DNA from: an uncultured bacterium
GTDB taxonomy: Bacteria; Bacillota; Clostridia; Oscillospirales; Oscillospiraceae
Assembly (NCBI GenBank): GCA_947073515.1
Contig: CAMTMC010000016.1
Location: 1 to 49,927, forward strand
DNA length: 49,927 bases
Direction: 5' to 3'
Below are positions 16,728 through 25,220 of the stretch, in pieces (positions within the stretch are counted from its first letter, which is position 1; each line of letters opens with the position of its first letter). Both the position numbers and the translations under genes were made by a program. The notes below the pieces were generated by a model. It searched no databases. It saw only the letters and a list, made by a program, of their open reading frames with translations, and was not told where the DNA came from.

Positions 16728-16754
16728 GTACTGTCATGTTTGATAGGTACTATC
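16727..16754. promoter_or_regulatory. Candidate HxlR operator
   Basis: GATAG-GTA-CTATC (16742-16754) is a perfect palindrome, and AGTAC (16727-16731) / GTACT (16747-16751) forms a second, wider dyad. Both lie between the divergent promoters and the hxlR start, as for known HxlR-type operators (GTAC-containing dyads). Confidence 0.5.
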
Positions 16755-16770
16755 TGGAAGGAAAGCGTCT

Positions 16771-17136
16771 ATGATTCAACCCTACATTGAGAACGCCAAT
16801 TTTGAGGACACCGGGTTCAGCTACACCATGTCCCTCATCTCCGGCAAGCACAAGATGGTGATCCTCTACTGCCTGATGGAGTACCAGGTGGTCCGGTTCA
16901 ACGAGCTGAAGCGGTATTTGAAGCGCATCTCCGACAAAACCCTCAGCGCCAATTTGAAGGAGCTAGAACAGGATCAGCTGATTGTCCGGACCGAGTACCC
17001 GCAGATTCCGCCCAAGGTGGAGTACCGCCTCAGCGGCCGGGGGGAATCCCTCATGGCCGTCCTGGACCAGCTGTGCCTGTGGGGGGAGGAGCACCGGCTA
17101 CCCCAGCCCCTCGATCCGCTCCCGGAGGGACCATAA
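16771..17136 (+). CDS. HxlR family winged-helix transcriptional regulator
   Basis: 121 residues: ISGKHKMVILYCLMEY (helix 1-2), FNELKRYLKRISDKTLSANLKELEQDQLI (recognition helix region), then the wing TEYPQIPPKVEYRLSGRGES. The family responds to aldehydes, quinones or thiol oxidation, usually through an N-terminal Cys. Here the first Cys lies in YCLME of the DNA-binding domain and the last in LCLWGEEH, so the sensing residue is uncertain. The last 13 codons overlap the 3' end of ptsP on the other strand by 39 bp. Confidence 0.92.
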   Translation: MIQPYIENANFEDTGFSYTMSLISGKHKMVILYCLMEYQVVRFNELKRYLKRISDKTLSANLKELEQDQLIVRTEYPQIPPKVEYRLSGRGESLMAVLDQLCLWGEEHRLPQPLDPLPEGP

Positions 17137-18690
17137 ATCCTCCGCCGGCACGGACAGGCCGTCCAGGCCCAGGGCCAGCAGCTCCTCCGTCATGGCCGGG
17201 TCGGCGGCCAGGGCGCCGCACAGGGACACCGGCCGGCCGAAGCGGTGGCCCCCCTCCACCGCCCGGCGGATCAGCTCCAGCACGGCGGGGTGGCGGGGGT
17301 CGCAGGCGGGGTCCTGCCGGTCCATAGCCAGGGTGTACTGGGCCAGGTCGTTGCTGCCAATGGAGAAAAAGTCGGACACCCGGGCCAGCTCCCCCGCCAG
17401 GAGGGCGGCGGCGGGGGTCTCGATCATCACTCCCGCCTCCACCGGGCCGGCGGGGAGGTTCTCCTCCTCCAGTTGGGCCCGGCACCGGTCCAGCAGCGCC
17501 CGGGCCTGAAGGACCTCCTCCGGGGAGGTGACCACCGGGAACATGACCGCCGTCTCCCCCTCCGCCGCCGCCCGCAGGATGGCTCGCAGCTGGGTGGAAA
17601 ACAGCTCCGGCCGGGCCAGGGAGCGGCGGATTCCCCGCAGGCCCAGGGCGGGGTTGTCCTCCCGGGGGCCGGACATCCAGGGGGCCCGCTTATCCGACCC
17701 CAGATCCAGGGTGCGGATCACCACCCGCCGCCCCTCCATGGCCTGGATCACCTGGCGGTACAGGGCCAGCTGCTCCTCCTCCCCCGGGGGGGTGTCCCGG
17801 CGGAGGAACAAAAATTCCGTGCGCAGCAGGCCAATCCCCTGGGCCCCGTTCCCCAGGGCCCGGGCGGCCTCCTCCGGGGAGGCGGCGTTGGCCCACAGCC
17901 CCACCGCCCGGCCCGACCGGGTACATACCGGCCCCAGGGCCCGGGCGGCCAGGCCGGCGGCCCGCAGCGCCTCTTGCCGGGTTTTCTCCTGAAATTGGGT
18001 CAAAACCTCCTGGTCCGGGTCCAGGTACAGCGCCCCCTCCCCCCCGTCCAGGGCGGCGGGACGGCCCGTCCAGGCCGGGTCGGGCTCCAGGCCGGTGATG
18101 ACGGGCAGGTTCATGGCCCGGGCCAGGAGGGCGGTGTGGCCCAGGGGGGAGCACTCCCGGAGGATCAGCCCCTTTGCCCCCTCCAGCTCCATGAGGCGGC
18201 TGGGGGACAGGCTGTCCGCCGCCGCCAGATAGTCCCCCGCCGGCGGGGGGGCCTCCCCCGCCCCGGACAGCAGGCCGGCCACCAGCCGGGAGATCTCCTC
18301 CACGTCAGCGGCCCGATCCCGGAGGTAGGGGTCCTCCAGGGCGGAAAATTGGGCGGAAAACATTTCGCCGGCGGACAACACGGCGGCGGCGGCCTCCAGC
18401 CCCCGGCCCTGGATGTTCTCCTCCACCTGGTCCAGAAAATCCCGGTCCCCCAGCATGGCCCGGTGGAGGCGGAAGATCTCCGCCCCCTCCTCCCCCGCCC
18501 GGCCCAGGGCCTGGCGGTACTGCCCCTCCAGCCGGTCCAGGGCGGCCCGGCGGGCCTCCTCAAACCGGGCCAGCTCCCCGCCGGCCCCACAGAACCCCAG
18601 GGTGAACCCGGCCCCCCTGGCGGGGCCGTCCACAAAGACCGGGGCGGCCGCCCGGCCCGGGCACAGGGACTTCCCGAAACGCTTCTCCAC
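17098..18690 (-). CDS. ptsP: Phosphoenolpyruvate-protein phosphotransferase (PTS enzyme I)
   Basis: 530 residues, shorter than typical EI (about 570). An N-terminal helical HPr-binding region (RLHRAMLGDRDFLDQVEENI) is followed by a swivelling domain with the phospho-His in LGHTALLARAMNLPVITG; the usual GGxTSHxAI context is altered to ECSPLGH. The PEP-binding barrel has LRTEFLF, VVIRTLDLGSDKRAPWM, NPALGLRGIR, GVMIETPAAALLA and FFSIGSNDLAQYTLAMDR. It starts at GTG 18690 after GAGAGGGGGCGG, 16 nt from the HPr gene. Together they form a complete EI/HPr relay. The changed active-site context suggests a specialised EI. Confidence 0.9.
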   Translation of the reverse strand: MEKRFGKSLCPGRAAAPVFVDGPARGAGFTLGFCGAGGELARFEEARRAALDRLEGQYRQALGRAGEEGAEIFRLHRAMLGDRDFLDQVEENIQGRGLEAAAAVLSAGEMFSAQFSALEDPYLRDRAADVEEISRLVAGLLSGAGEAPPPAGDYLAAADSLSPSRLMELEGAKGLILRECSPLGHTALLARAMNLPVITGLEPDPAWTGRPAALDGGEGALYLDPDQEVLTQFQEKTRQEALRAAGLAARALGPVCTRSGRAVGLWANAASPEEAARALGNGAQGIGLLRTEFLFLRRDTPPGEEEQLALYRQVIQAMEGRRVVIRTLDLGSDKRAPWMSGPREDNPALGLRGIRRSLARPELFSTQLRAILRAAAEGETAVMFPVVTSPEEVLQARALLDRCRAQLEEENLPAGPVEAGVMIETPAAALLAGELARVSDFFSIGSNDLAQYTLAMDRQDPACDPRHPAVLELIRRAVEGGHRFGRPVSLCGALAADPAMTEELLALGLDGLSVPAEDLWSLRERIEGLG

Positions 18691-18706
18691 CGCTCGCCGC
18701 CCCCTC

Positions 18707-18964
18707 TCACAGGTTTTCCTTAAAATACGCCTCCAGCGCCTGGAGGGAGGCGGCCTCGTCCCCCCCCTCCACCGTGACGGTGACGCTGTCCCCCTGGGAC
18801 ACCCCCAGGGTCATCAGGGCCATGAGCCGGTCCGCCCGGGCGGAGCGGTCCCCCTTCCAGATGGTGACGGCGCTGGACAGCGCCCCGGCGGCCTCGGCCA
18901 GCCCCATGGCCGGGCGGCCGTGGAGGCCCTGGGGGCAGGTGATGGTGTAAGTAAATTGCGGCAT
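18707..18964 (-). CDS. HPr family phosphocarrier lacking the regulatory Ser46
   Basis: 85 residues when started at ATG 18964; this start puts the active histidine at position 15 (CPQGLHGRPA), exactly as in HPr. ATG 18970 is an alternative. The second half shows MALMTLGVSQGDSVTV, the usual HPr helix. The position of Ser46, the HPr kinase target used for CcpA-dependent repression, is Arg (ARADRLMAL). So this protein can carry EI phosphate but should not be a CcpA corepressor. It is co-transcribed with the EI gene. Confidence 0.88.
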   Translation of the reverse strand: MPQFTYTITCPQGLHGRPAMGLAEAAGALSSAVTIWKGDRSARADRLMALMTLGVSQGDSVTVTVEGGDEAASLQALEAYFKENL

Positions 18965-19045
18965 AATCATTCCGTCCTTTCTATCTCATTTATTACACTA
19001 TATCACTCCAGGCCTAAAAAATCCAGTGGGAACCCGCCCCCTTTC

Positions 19046-19074
19046 TTGACTTTCTACTTTAAAAGGTCTATACT
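19046..19074 (+). promoter_or_regulatory. Promoter of the copper amine oxidase-N protein gene
   Basis: TTGACT (19046-19051), 17 bp, TATACT (19069-19074). Confidence 0.85.
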
Positions 19075-19124
19075 GGCATCAGCGAACCATTCTCAGCAAA
19101 ATCTACAAAAAAGGGAGTCTGTGT

Positions 19125-20609
19125 ATGAAAAAATTCCTTCCCGCCGCGCTGTGCGCCGGCCTGTTGGCCGCCCTGCTCAGCGTCCCCGCCCTGGCCGCCC
19201 CCGCCGCGCCGGAGATGCAGGGCGACTTCTACGTGCTGGTTAACGGCCAGTACGTCACCTTCACCGACGCCATGCCCCAGATCCAGGACGGCCGGTCCTG
19301 CCTGCCCTTCGCGGCGGTGTTCCAGCAGCTGGGCTTCGCCCAGGAGGACATGACCTGGGACGGCGAGACCCGCACCGTCACCGCCGCCAAGGGGGAGCTG
19401 GTCATCTCCCTGACCATCGGCAGCAATGAGATCACCGTCACCCGCTCCGGCAAGGCCGAGACCTACACCTCCGACGTAGCCCCCTACGTCTCCGCCGAGG
19501 GCCGCACCTACATCCCCTTCGGCGTGGTGGCCGGGATCCTGGGCTACAACGTGGGCTGGGACGCCCAGGCCCGGACCGTCATTATTGACGACGTGGACGC
19601 CATCCTGGCCGCCAACACCGCCACCTATGACCTGATGGACCAGTACCTGGCCTACAGCAAAAGCATAAGCCAGGGCAGCGTGAAGGCGGAGGGCAAGCTG
19701 GCCGCTTCCACCGCCTTTGAGATCGGGGACACCACCCGCCCCGGCGCCGACCACATGACCGTAGACCTGGGCTGGGAGGGCGAATATTGGATGCTCATGT
19801 CGGACAACAACAACTTTGAGTTCTGCCTCACCATGGATGCCGAGGGCGGCAAGGGGAACGGCGGTTCTCTGTTTGAGGAGCTCTACAACGCCTTCCCCGA
19901 CTTTATCGCCGTAGATATGATCGGTGATCTGAAGAGTGGAACCTTCTACACCCGCTTCCCCTTCACCACCATTGAGCAGGGCGAGGAGATCCCCGAGAAG
20001 TTTGACTTCCCCTGGTACAAGCTGGACATGAAGGCCATGTTCGACCAGATGAGCGATGTCACCGGCATGGACTACGAACAGCTGATCGGCCTTTCCATGG
20101 CCTCCCTGGACCAGTCCTTTGCGGACAGCCTGGCCATGATCCTGAAGGGGATGCCCCTGACCACCGTGGAGTTCACCGCCACCGACTATCTGGCCATGTT
20201 CAACGCCCTGAGCGCCGACAGCTCCTTCACCAAGTCCGGCAATGAATACATCAACGAGTTTGTCAGCATGGACGGCGTGTCCGGCACCTTCATCCTCACC
20301 ACCGCCGCCGGCAAGGTGGACGGCTACAGCCTGGGCTTCGCCATGGCCGAGCCCACCACCGGCCTGGAGATGGCCTTCGCCACGGCGATGAAGGGCAAGG
20401 AGATGACCGCTGAATTCGGCATCGGCGCGGATCAGCTCCCTGTGGACGAGAGCAATTCCCTCTCCCTGTCCATCCTCTTCTCCATGGACGGCACCTACTC
20501 CGCCACCACCGAGCAGCCCGACACCGCTCCCCCCGCCGGGGCCACCGTCGTGGATCTGATGGAGATGATGCGGGCCGAGCTGGATTTGGAGAACACCCCC
20601 GCCGCCTGA
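19125..20609 (+). CDS. Secreted protein with copper amine oxidase-like N-terminal domain
   Basis: 494 residues. Signal peptide at 1-25 (KKFLPAALCAGLLAALLSV, ALAA). Residues about 30-145 form one copper amine oxidase-N like domain (PF07833): LVNGQYVTFTDAMPQIQDGR, LPFAAVFQQLGF, MTWDGETRTVTA, YIPFGVVAGILGYNVGWDAQA. Despite the name, this domain is a wall- or polymer-associated module, not an oxidase. The remaining ~340 residues are acidic, Met/Asp-rich and unrecognised. RBS is AAAGGGAG. It is monocistronic, between a strong promoter and an array of hairpins. Confidence 0.85.
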   Translation: MKKFLPAALCAGLLAALLSVPALAAPAAPEMQGDFYVLVNGQYVTFTDAMPQIQDGRSCLPFAAVFQQLGFAQEDMTWDGETRTVTAAKGELVISLTIGSNEITVTRSGKAETYTSDVAPYVSAEGRTYIPFGVVAGILGYNVGWDAQARTVIIDDVDAILAANTATYDLMDQYLAYSKSISQGSVKAEGKLAASTAFEIGDTTRPGADHMTVDLGWEGEYWMLMSDNNNFEFCLTMDAEGGKGNGGSLFEELYNAFPDFIAVDMIGDLKSGTFYTRFPFTTIEQGEEIPEKFDFPWYKLDMKAMFDQMSDVTGMDYEQLIGLSMASLDQSFADSLAMILKGMPLTTVEFTATDYLAMFNALSADSSFTKSGNEYINEFVSMDGVSGTFILTTAAGKVDGYSLGFAMAEPTTGLEMAFATAMKGKEMTAEFGIGADQLPVDESNSLSLSILFSMDGTYSATTEQPDTAPPAGATVVDLMEMMRAELDLENTPAA

Positions 20610-20630
20610 TTCTTCCCCTAAGCAACAGAA

Positions 20631-20747
20631 CAACAGCGTCACCTGAACGGGTGAATAAACCCCAAAACAAACAACAGCGTCACCCGAACGGGTGAACAAA
20701 AGCAAACAACAGAAAAACAGCGTCACCCAGCCGGGTGACGCTGTTTT
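20631..20747 (+). terminator. Array of three related hairpins ending in a strong terminator
   Basis: ACAGCGTCACC-hairpin-GGGTGA is repeated three times (20632-20654, 20673-20695, 20717-20743). The first two copies form short stems (TCACC/GGGTGA type). The third is extended to a perfect stem ACAGCGTCACC / GGGTGACGCTGT with T-run, a real terminator that can also act for the opposing divIVA-like gene. The duplicated copies look like partial terminator duplications. Confidence 0.85.
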
Positions 20748-20754
20748 CATCTCC

Positions 20755-21468
20755 TTACTCCTCCTCAATGGGCATGGGGGCGGCCACCCGGGCGGGGCCG
20801 GTGGCGTCATAGGCGGCCTCCACCCCCTCCAGGGCCCCGGCCTGATCCTCCATCAGCCGGTTCAGCCGGTCCAGGCAGTCTCCGGCCTTCTCCAGCTCCC
20901 CGGCGGCGTGGGCCACGGTGTTCTCCAGCTGGGCCCGCAGGCCCTGGTACTCCCGGCCCACCCGTTGCAGCCACTGTTCCACCTGCTTGCGGACCTTCCA
21001 GGCGTCCTCCTCCGCCCGCTCCTGGATGGCCTGGGCCCGGCGGTGGGCCTCCAGCTCCACGCCGGCGGCACGCTCCTTCAGCTCGGTATAGGCCTGGGCG
21101 TCGGGCTCCAGGGCGGCCAGCTTGTCCAGCAGGAGCCGCTTCTCCTCCTTCTCCCGCTCCAGGGCCTGGGCCTCCCGGCTGGCCTGGGTGCGGGCGGTGG
21201 ACAGGTCCAGATTGGCCCGCTCCAGCCGGGCGGACAGGCTGTCCCGCTCCTGGACGGCGGCGTCCAGCTCCCCCTGGGCCCGGGCCAGCCGCTGGCGTAA
21301 ATCCTCCCCCTCCCGGCACAGGGTATCCCGCTGGGACTGTGTCTCCTCCAGCTGTTTTTTCAGGGTTTCCCGCTCCTGGCTGGTCTGGCGGGCCTGTTCC
21401 TCTAAGTAGGTGAGCACGTCCTGGCGGTTAAAGCCGCCGATGGCGGCGTTGCGGAAGGGATGATCCAT
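20755..21468 (-). CDS. DivIVA-domain coiled-coil protein
   Basis: 237 residues. The N-terminal FRNAAIGGFNRQDVLTYLEE matches the membrane-curvature binding head of DivIVA/GpsB proteins. Residues about 25-205 are an almost uninterrupted Glu/Arg/Gln/Leu coiled coil. The C-terminus is short and acidic. The family marks poles or septa and recruits division or sporulation proteins. I chose ATG 21468 with GAGAGG 9 nt upstream. The reading frame is open far upstream, but that part is antisense to a methyltransferase gene and is not coding. Confidence 0.85.
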   Translation of the reverse strand: MDHPFRNAAIGGFNRQDVLTYLEEQARQTSQERETLKKQLEETQSQRDTLCREGEDLRQRLARAQGELDAAVQERDSLSARLERANLDLSTARTQASREAQALEREKEEKRLLLDKLAALEPDAQAYTELKERAAGVELEAHRRAQAIQERAEEDAWKVRKQVEQWLQRVGREYQGLRAQLENTVAHAAGELEKAGDCLDRLNRLMEDQAGALEGVEAAYDATGPARVAAPMPIEEE

Positions 21469-21525
21469 GGAAAAATACCTCTCAGCGGCGGAAGCGCCGC
21501 TCTCTTTCGTCTTTTTTTCTCCCCC

Positions 21526-21554
21526 ATCATAGCACAGTCCGGGGATAATTACAA
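21526..21554 (-). promoter_or_regulatory. Promoter of the DivIVA-domain gene
   Basis: Minus strand TTGTAA (21554-21549), 17 bp, TATGAT (21531-21526) with TGC extension. A GC hairpin (GCGGCG/CGCCGC, about 21485-21500) lies in the leader just upstream of the RBS. Confidence 0.7.
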
Positions 21555-21604
21555 TCCGCTTCTCCATCTTTCCCGGAAAATCCTTGGAAGTTGGCCCGAT
21601 TTCA

Positions 21605-21633
21605 TTGACGGAAAATGCTGGGGATGATATACT
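21605..21633 (+). promoter_or_regulatory. Promoter of the methyltransferase-ecf operon
   Basis: TTGACG (21605-21610), 17 bp, TATACT (21628-21633). Confidence 0.8.
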
Positions 21634-21681
21634 GTTTGAGTTTCGAGCCCATTGATTGTAATGACAGAGGAGGGACAGGCC

Positions 21682-22545
21682 ATGTGGTGCTCCCGGGACT
21701 GGAAGGACTACGAGCTCATTGACTGCGGCCGGGGGGAGAAGCTGGAGCGCTGGGGGGACCAGCTGCTGGTGCGGCCCGACCCCCAGGCCATCTGGAACAC
21801 CCCCAGGCGCCATCCCGGCTGGACCAAAAACGCCGGCCGGTACGCCCGCTCCTCCACCGGGGGCGGCCAGTGGCGCAACAACTCCATGCCCCAGCGGTGG
21901 ACGGTGTCCTATGGAAGCTTGACCTTCAACATCAAGCCCATGAACTTCAAGCACACCGGCCTGTTCCCGGAGCAGGCCGCCAACTGGGACTTCGCCCAGG
22001 AGTGTATCCGGAAGGCCGGGCGGCCCGTCTCGGTGCTGAACCTGTTCGCCTACACCGGCGGGGCCACGGTGGCCTGCGCCGCCGCCGGGGCCTCGGTGTG
22101 CCACGTGGACGCCGCCAAGGGGATGGTCCAGTGGGCCCGGGAGAACGCCAGGTCCTCCGGCCTGGAGGACGCCCCCATCCGGTGGATCGTGGACGACTGC
22201 GGCAAGTTTGTGGAGCGGGAGATCCGCCGGGGCCGGAAGTACGACGCCATCATCATGGACCCGCCCTCCTACGGCCGGGGCCCCACCGGCGAGGTGTGGA
22301 AGCTGGAGGAAAACCTCTACCCCTTTGTGGAGCTGGTCAGCGGCGCGCTGTCTGACAACCCCCTGTTCCTGATCCTGAACTCCTACACCACCGGCCTGGC
22401 CCCCAGCGTGGTGACTTACATCCTGGAGAGCGTCATATCCAAACAATTCGGCGGGCGCACCGTCTCGGATGAGCTGGGCCTGCCGGTCACCGAAAGCGGC
22501 CTTGTCCTCCCCTGCGGGGCGGCGGGGCGGTGGACCGCCGGATGA
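21682..22545 (+). CDS. Class I SAM-dependent methyltransferase, RlmI/RlmK-like
   Basis: 287 residues. The SAM-binding motif is VLNLFAYTGGATVACAAAGA (residues about 118-137), followed by HVDAAKGMVQWARENARSSG and the catalytic-loop motif IIMDPPSYGRG. This pattern fits the PF10672 group of rRNA methyltransferases (RlmI/RlmK/RlmL relatives); the PUA domain of RlmI is missing, replaced by ~90 N-terminal residues. The exact target is unknown. ATG 21682 follows GAGGAGGG by 7 nt, much better than upstream TTG or ATG codons. It is probably co-transcribed with ecfA1, 73 nt downstream. Confidence 0.85.
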   Translation: MWCSRDWKDYELIDCGRGEKLERWGDQLLVRPDPQAIWNTPRRHPGWTKNAGRYARSSTGGGQWRNNSMPQRWTVSYGSLTFNIKPMNFKHTGLFPEQAANWDFAQECIRKAGRPVSVLNLFAYTGGATVACAAAGASVCHVDAAKGMVQWARENARSSGLEDAPIRWIVDDCGKFVEREIRRGRKYDAIIMDPPSYGRGPTGEVWKLEENLYPFVELVSGALSDNPLFLILNSYTTGLAPSVVTYILESVISKQFGGRTVSDELGLPVTESGLVLPCGAAGRWTAG

Positions 22546-22618
22546 GAAGCTGTACTCCCGAATCCCTCTCAAGCCATCCGGGCGGGGAGACCCGCCCCCA
22601 ACAGACGGAGAAATTTTT

Positions 22619-23464
22619 ATGAGCGACACCATCATTCAAACAAAAAGCCTCCAGTTCTCCTACCCCGCCGACGACCGGGAGCCCCTGCCCGTGCTGGACG
22701 GGGTGGATCTGGAGATTGAGCAGGGCTCCTTTGTGGCCATCCTGGGCCACAACGGCTGCGGCAAGTCCACTCTGGCCAAGCACTTCAACGCCATCCTGCT
22801 GCCCTCCGGCGGCACGGTGTACGTCAACGGAATGGACACCGGTGACGGGGAGAAGCTGCTGGACATCCGCCGGACGGTGGGCATGGTCTTCCAGAACCCG
22901 GACAACCAGATCGTGGCCAACGTGGTGGAGGAGGACGTGGCCTTCGCCCCGGAGAACCTGGGCGTCCCCCCGGCGGAGATCCGCCAGCGGGTGGACGACG
23001 CCCTGAAGGCCGTGAACATGTACGAGTACCGGGAGCACGCCCCCCACCTGCTCTCCGGCGGCCAGAAGCAGCGGATCGCCATCGCCGGGGTCATCGCCAT
23101 GCAGCCCCGGTGCGTGGTGCTGGACGAGCCCACCGCCATGCTGGACCCCATCGGCCGCCGGGACGTGCTGAACACCATCCAGGCCCTGAACCGGGAGCGG
23201 GGGGTGACGGTGGTTCTCATCACCCACCACATGGACGAGGCCGCCCAGGCCGGCCGGGTCATTGTCATGTCCAAGGGCCGGGTGGTGGCCGACGGCCACC
23301 CCAAGGAGGTGTTCTCCCGGGTGGAGGAGCTGCGGGCGGTGGGGCTCACCGTCCCCCAGACCACCCAGCTGCTGTGGGAGCTGCGCCGGGAGGGCCTGGA
23401 CACGCCCCTGGACGCCCTGTCCGACGAGGAGTGCGCCCAGGCGCTGTACAACCTATTGAAATAG
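22619..23464 (+). CDS. ecfA1: Energy-coupling factor transporter ATPase EcfA1
   Basis: 281 residues, ABC ATPase: Walker A GHNGCGKSTL, Q-loop VFQNPDNQIVANVVEEDVAF (typical of EcfA1), signature LSGGQKQRIAIAGV, Walker B CVVLDEPTAMLDP, and H-loop ITHHMDEA. Together with EcfA2 and EcfT it powers uptake of vitamins or metal ions through exchangeable S components. No S component is in the window, so this is the shared group II module. The stop TAG begins a GGGGCT/AGCCCC hairpin. Confidence 0.96.
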   Translation: MSDTIIQTKSLQFSYPADDREPLPVLDGVDLEIEQGSFVAILGHNGCGKSTLAKHFNAILLPSGGTVYVNGMDTGDGEKLLDIRRTVGMVFQNPDNQIVANVVEEDVAFAPENLGVPPAEIRQRVDDALKAVNMYEYREHAPHLLSGGQKQRIAIAGVIAMQPRCVVLDEPTAMLDPIGRRDVLNTIQALNRERGVTVVLITHHMDEAAQAGRVIVMSKGRVVADGHPKEVFSRVEELRAVGLTVPQTTQLLWELRREGLDTPLDALSDEECAQALYNLLK

Positions 23465-23546
23465 GGGCTCCCCAGCCCCCTTCCCCAAGCTGGCTTAGGA
23501 CGCGACCCAACGGGCGTGTACCACTACTATAAGGATGTATCTCTCT

Positions 23547-24410
23547 ATGGACCCTATTATTGAAACCAAACAGCTTACCCACATCTACTCCGCCGGGACG
23601 CCCTTTGAGCACACCGCCCTGGCGGGCATCGGCTTCCACGCCCTCCCCGGGGAGTACCTGGGCATCATCGGCCACACCGGCTCGGGCAAATCCACCCTGA
23701 TCCAGCACCTGAACGGCCTGCTGAAGCCCTCCTCCGGCCAGGTGCTGCTCCAGGGCGGGGACATCTGGTCCGACCCCAAGGCCACCCGCCGGGCCCGGTT
23801 CCAGGTGGGGCTGGTGTTCCAGTACCCGGAGTACCAGCTCTTTGAGGAGACGGTGTACAAGGACATCTCCTTCGGCCCCAAAAACATGGGCCTGGACGAG
23901 AAGGAGACCGACCGCCGGGTGCGCTCCGCCGCCTACTTCGTGGGCCTGCGGGACGACCAGCTCAACCAGTCCCCCTTCGAGCTGTCCGGCGGCCAGAAGC
24001 GCCGGGTGGCCATCGCCGGGGTCATCGCCATGGAGCCCAAGGTCCTCATCCTGGACGAGCCCACCGCCGGCCTGGACCCGGAGGGGGTGGAGTCCATTTT
24101 AGGCAACATCCGGGACTACCACCAGGTCCGGGGCGCCACTATCATCCTGGTGTCCCACTCCATGGAGGACATGGCCCGGACGGTTGACCGCCTGGTGGTC
24201 ATCGACGACGGCAAAATCCCCTTCCAGGGCCCCCCCCGGGAGGTCTTCCAGCACGGGGACGAGCTGGAGGGGATGGGCCTGGGCGTCCCCCAGCTCACCC
24301 GGGTGTTCCACCGGCTGAAAGCCCTGGGGGTGGACATCGACCCCTCGGTCTACACCCTGGACCAGGCCAAAGCCGCAATCCTCGCCAAGCTTGGAAAGGG
24401 GGCGGTGTAA
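23547..24410 (+). CDS. ecfA2: Energy-coupling factor transporter ATPase EcfA2
   Basis: 287 residues: Walker A GHTGSGKSTL, Q-loop VFQYPEYQLFEETVYKDISF (the EcfA2 form), signature LSGGQKRRVAIAGV, Walker B VLILDEPTAGLDP, and switch His in LVSHSMEDMA. It pairs with EcfA1 as a heterodimer under EcfT. The start could also be ATG 23535; the only RBS-like sequence, AAGGATG, sits at 23531. The stop is immediately followed by the ecfT ATG. Confidence 0.95.
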   Translation: MDPIIETKQLTHIYSAGTPFEHTALAGIGFHALPGEYLGIIGHTGSGKSTLIQHLNGLLKPSSGQVLLQGGDIWSDPKATRRARFQVGLVFQYPEYQLFEETVYKDISFGPKNMGLDEKETDRRVRSAAYFVGLRDDQLNQSPFELSGGQKRRVAIAGVIAMEPKVLILDEPTAGLDPEGVESILGNIRDYHQVRGATIILVSHSMEDMARTVDRLVVIDDGKIPFQGPPREVFQHGDELEGMGLGVPQLTRVFHRLKALGVDIDPSVYTLDQAKAAILAKLGKGAV

Positions 24411-25220
24411 ATGGCGCTGAAGGATATCACCCTGGGCCAGTATTTTCCGGGAAACTCCCCGGTCCACAAGCTGGACCCCAGGACCAAGCTGCTGGCGGTG
24501 GTCCTCTATATCGTGGCCCTGTTCCTGGCCAGCTGGTTTATCTCCTACGCCCTGATGCTGGCGGCGCTGTGCCTGTCCATCGCCATCTCCCGGGTGCCCC
24601 CCAAGGCCATCCTCCGGGGGATGAAGCCGGTGGTGTTCATCCTGGTGTTCACGGGCCTGCTGAACCTGTTCTACACCCCCGGCGGCACGCCCCTGGCCCA
24701 GGTCTGGATCTTTACCATCACCCTGGAGGGGGTCTACCGGGCCTTCTTCATGGTGGTGCGCATCCTCATGCTCATCGCCGGCACCTTCCTGCTCACCTAC
24801 ACCACCTCCCCCATCCTGCTCACCGACGGGCTGGAGTCCCTGCTGGGGCCCCTGAAGAAGGTCAAGGTGCCCGTCCATGAGCTGGCCATGATGATGTCCA
24901 TCGCCCTGCGGTTCATCCCCACCCTCATTGAGGAGACCGATAAGATCATGTCTGCCCAGCGGGCCCGGGGGGCGGACTTTGACAGCGGAAGCCTCCTCCA
25001 ACGGGCCCGGGCCCTGCTGCCCCTGCTGGTGCCCCTGTTTATCTCCGCCTTCCGCCGGGCCGACGAGCTGGCCACCGCCATGGAGTGCCGCTGTTACCAC
25101 GGCGGCGAGGGCCGCACCCGCCTGCGCCAGCTGAAATACCGGGCCTCTGACTACCTTACCCTGGCCCTCTTCCTGGCCATCACCGTGGCGGCGGGGGTGT
25201 TGGGGCACTTCGGGCTCTAG
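24411..25220 (+). CDS. ecfT: Energy-coupling factor transmembrane protein EcfT
   Basis: 269 residues, about five to six membrane helices. The two coupling motifs of EcfT are recognisable as SAQRARGADF (residues about 182-191) and ATAMECRCYHGGEGRT (Ala-Arg-Gly-like). It forms the membrane scaffold that links the ATPases to S components. The start ATG abuts the ecfA2 TAA. The usual genomic order ecfA1-ecfA2-ecfT-truA is kept, but here 640 bp with two other small genes are wedged before truA. Confidence 0.95.
   Translation: MALKDITLGQYFPGNSPVHKLDPRTKLLAVVLYIVALFLASWFISYALMLAALCLSIAISRVPPKAILRGMKPVVFILVFTGLLNLFYTPGGTPLAQVWIFTITLEGVYRAFFMVVRILMLIAGTFLLTYTTSPILLTDGLESLLGPLKKVKVPVHELAMMMSIALRFIPTLIEETDKIMSAQRARGADFDSGSLLQRARALLPLLVPLFISAFRRADELATAMECRCYHGGEGRTRLRQLKYRASDYLTLALFLAITVAAGVLGHFGL

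Noticed and set aside
20755-22635. A 626-residue protein covering the DivIVA region and beyond on the minus strand
   Set aside because: The upstream part is antisense to the methyltransferase and ecfA1 genes, Gly/Pro/Val-rich shadow sequence. The DivIVA head and RBS define the start at 21468.
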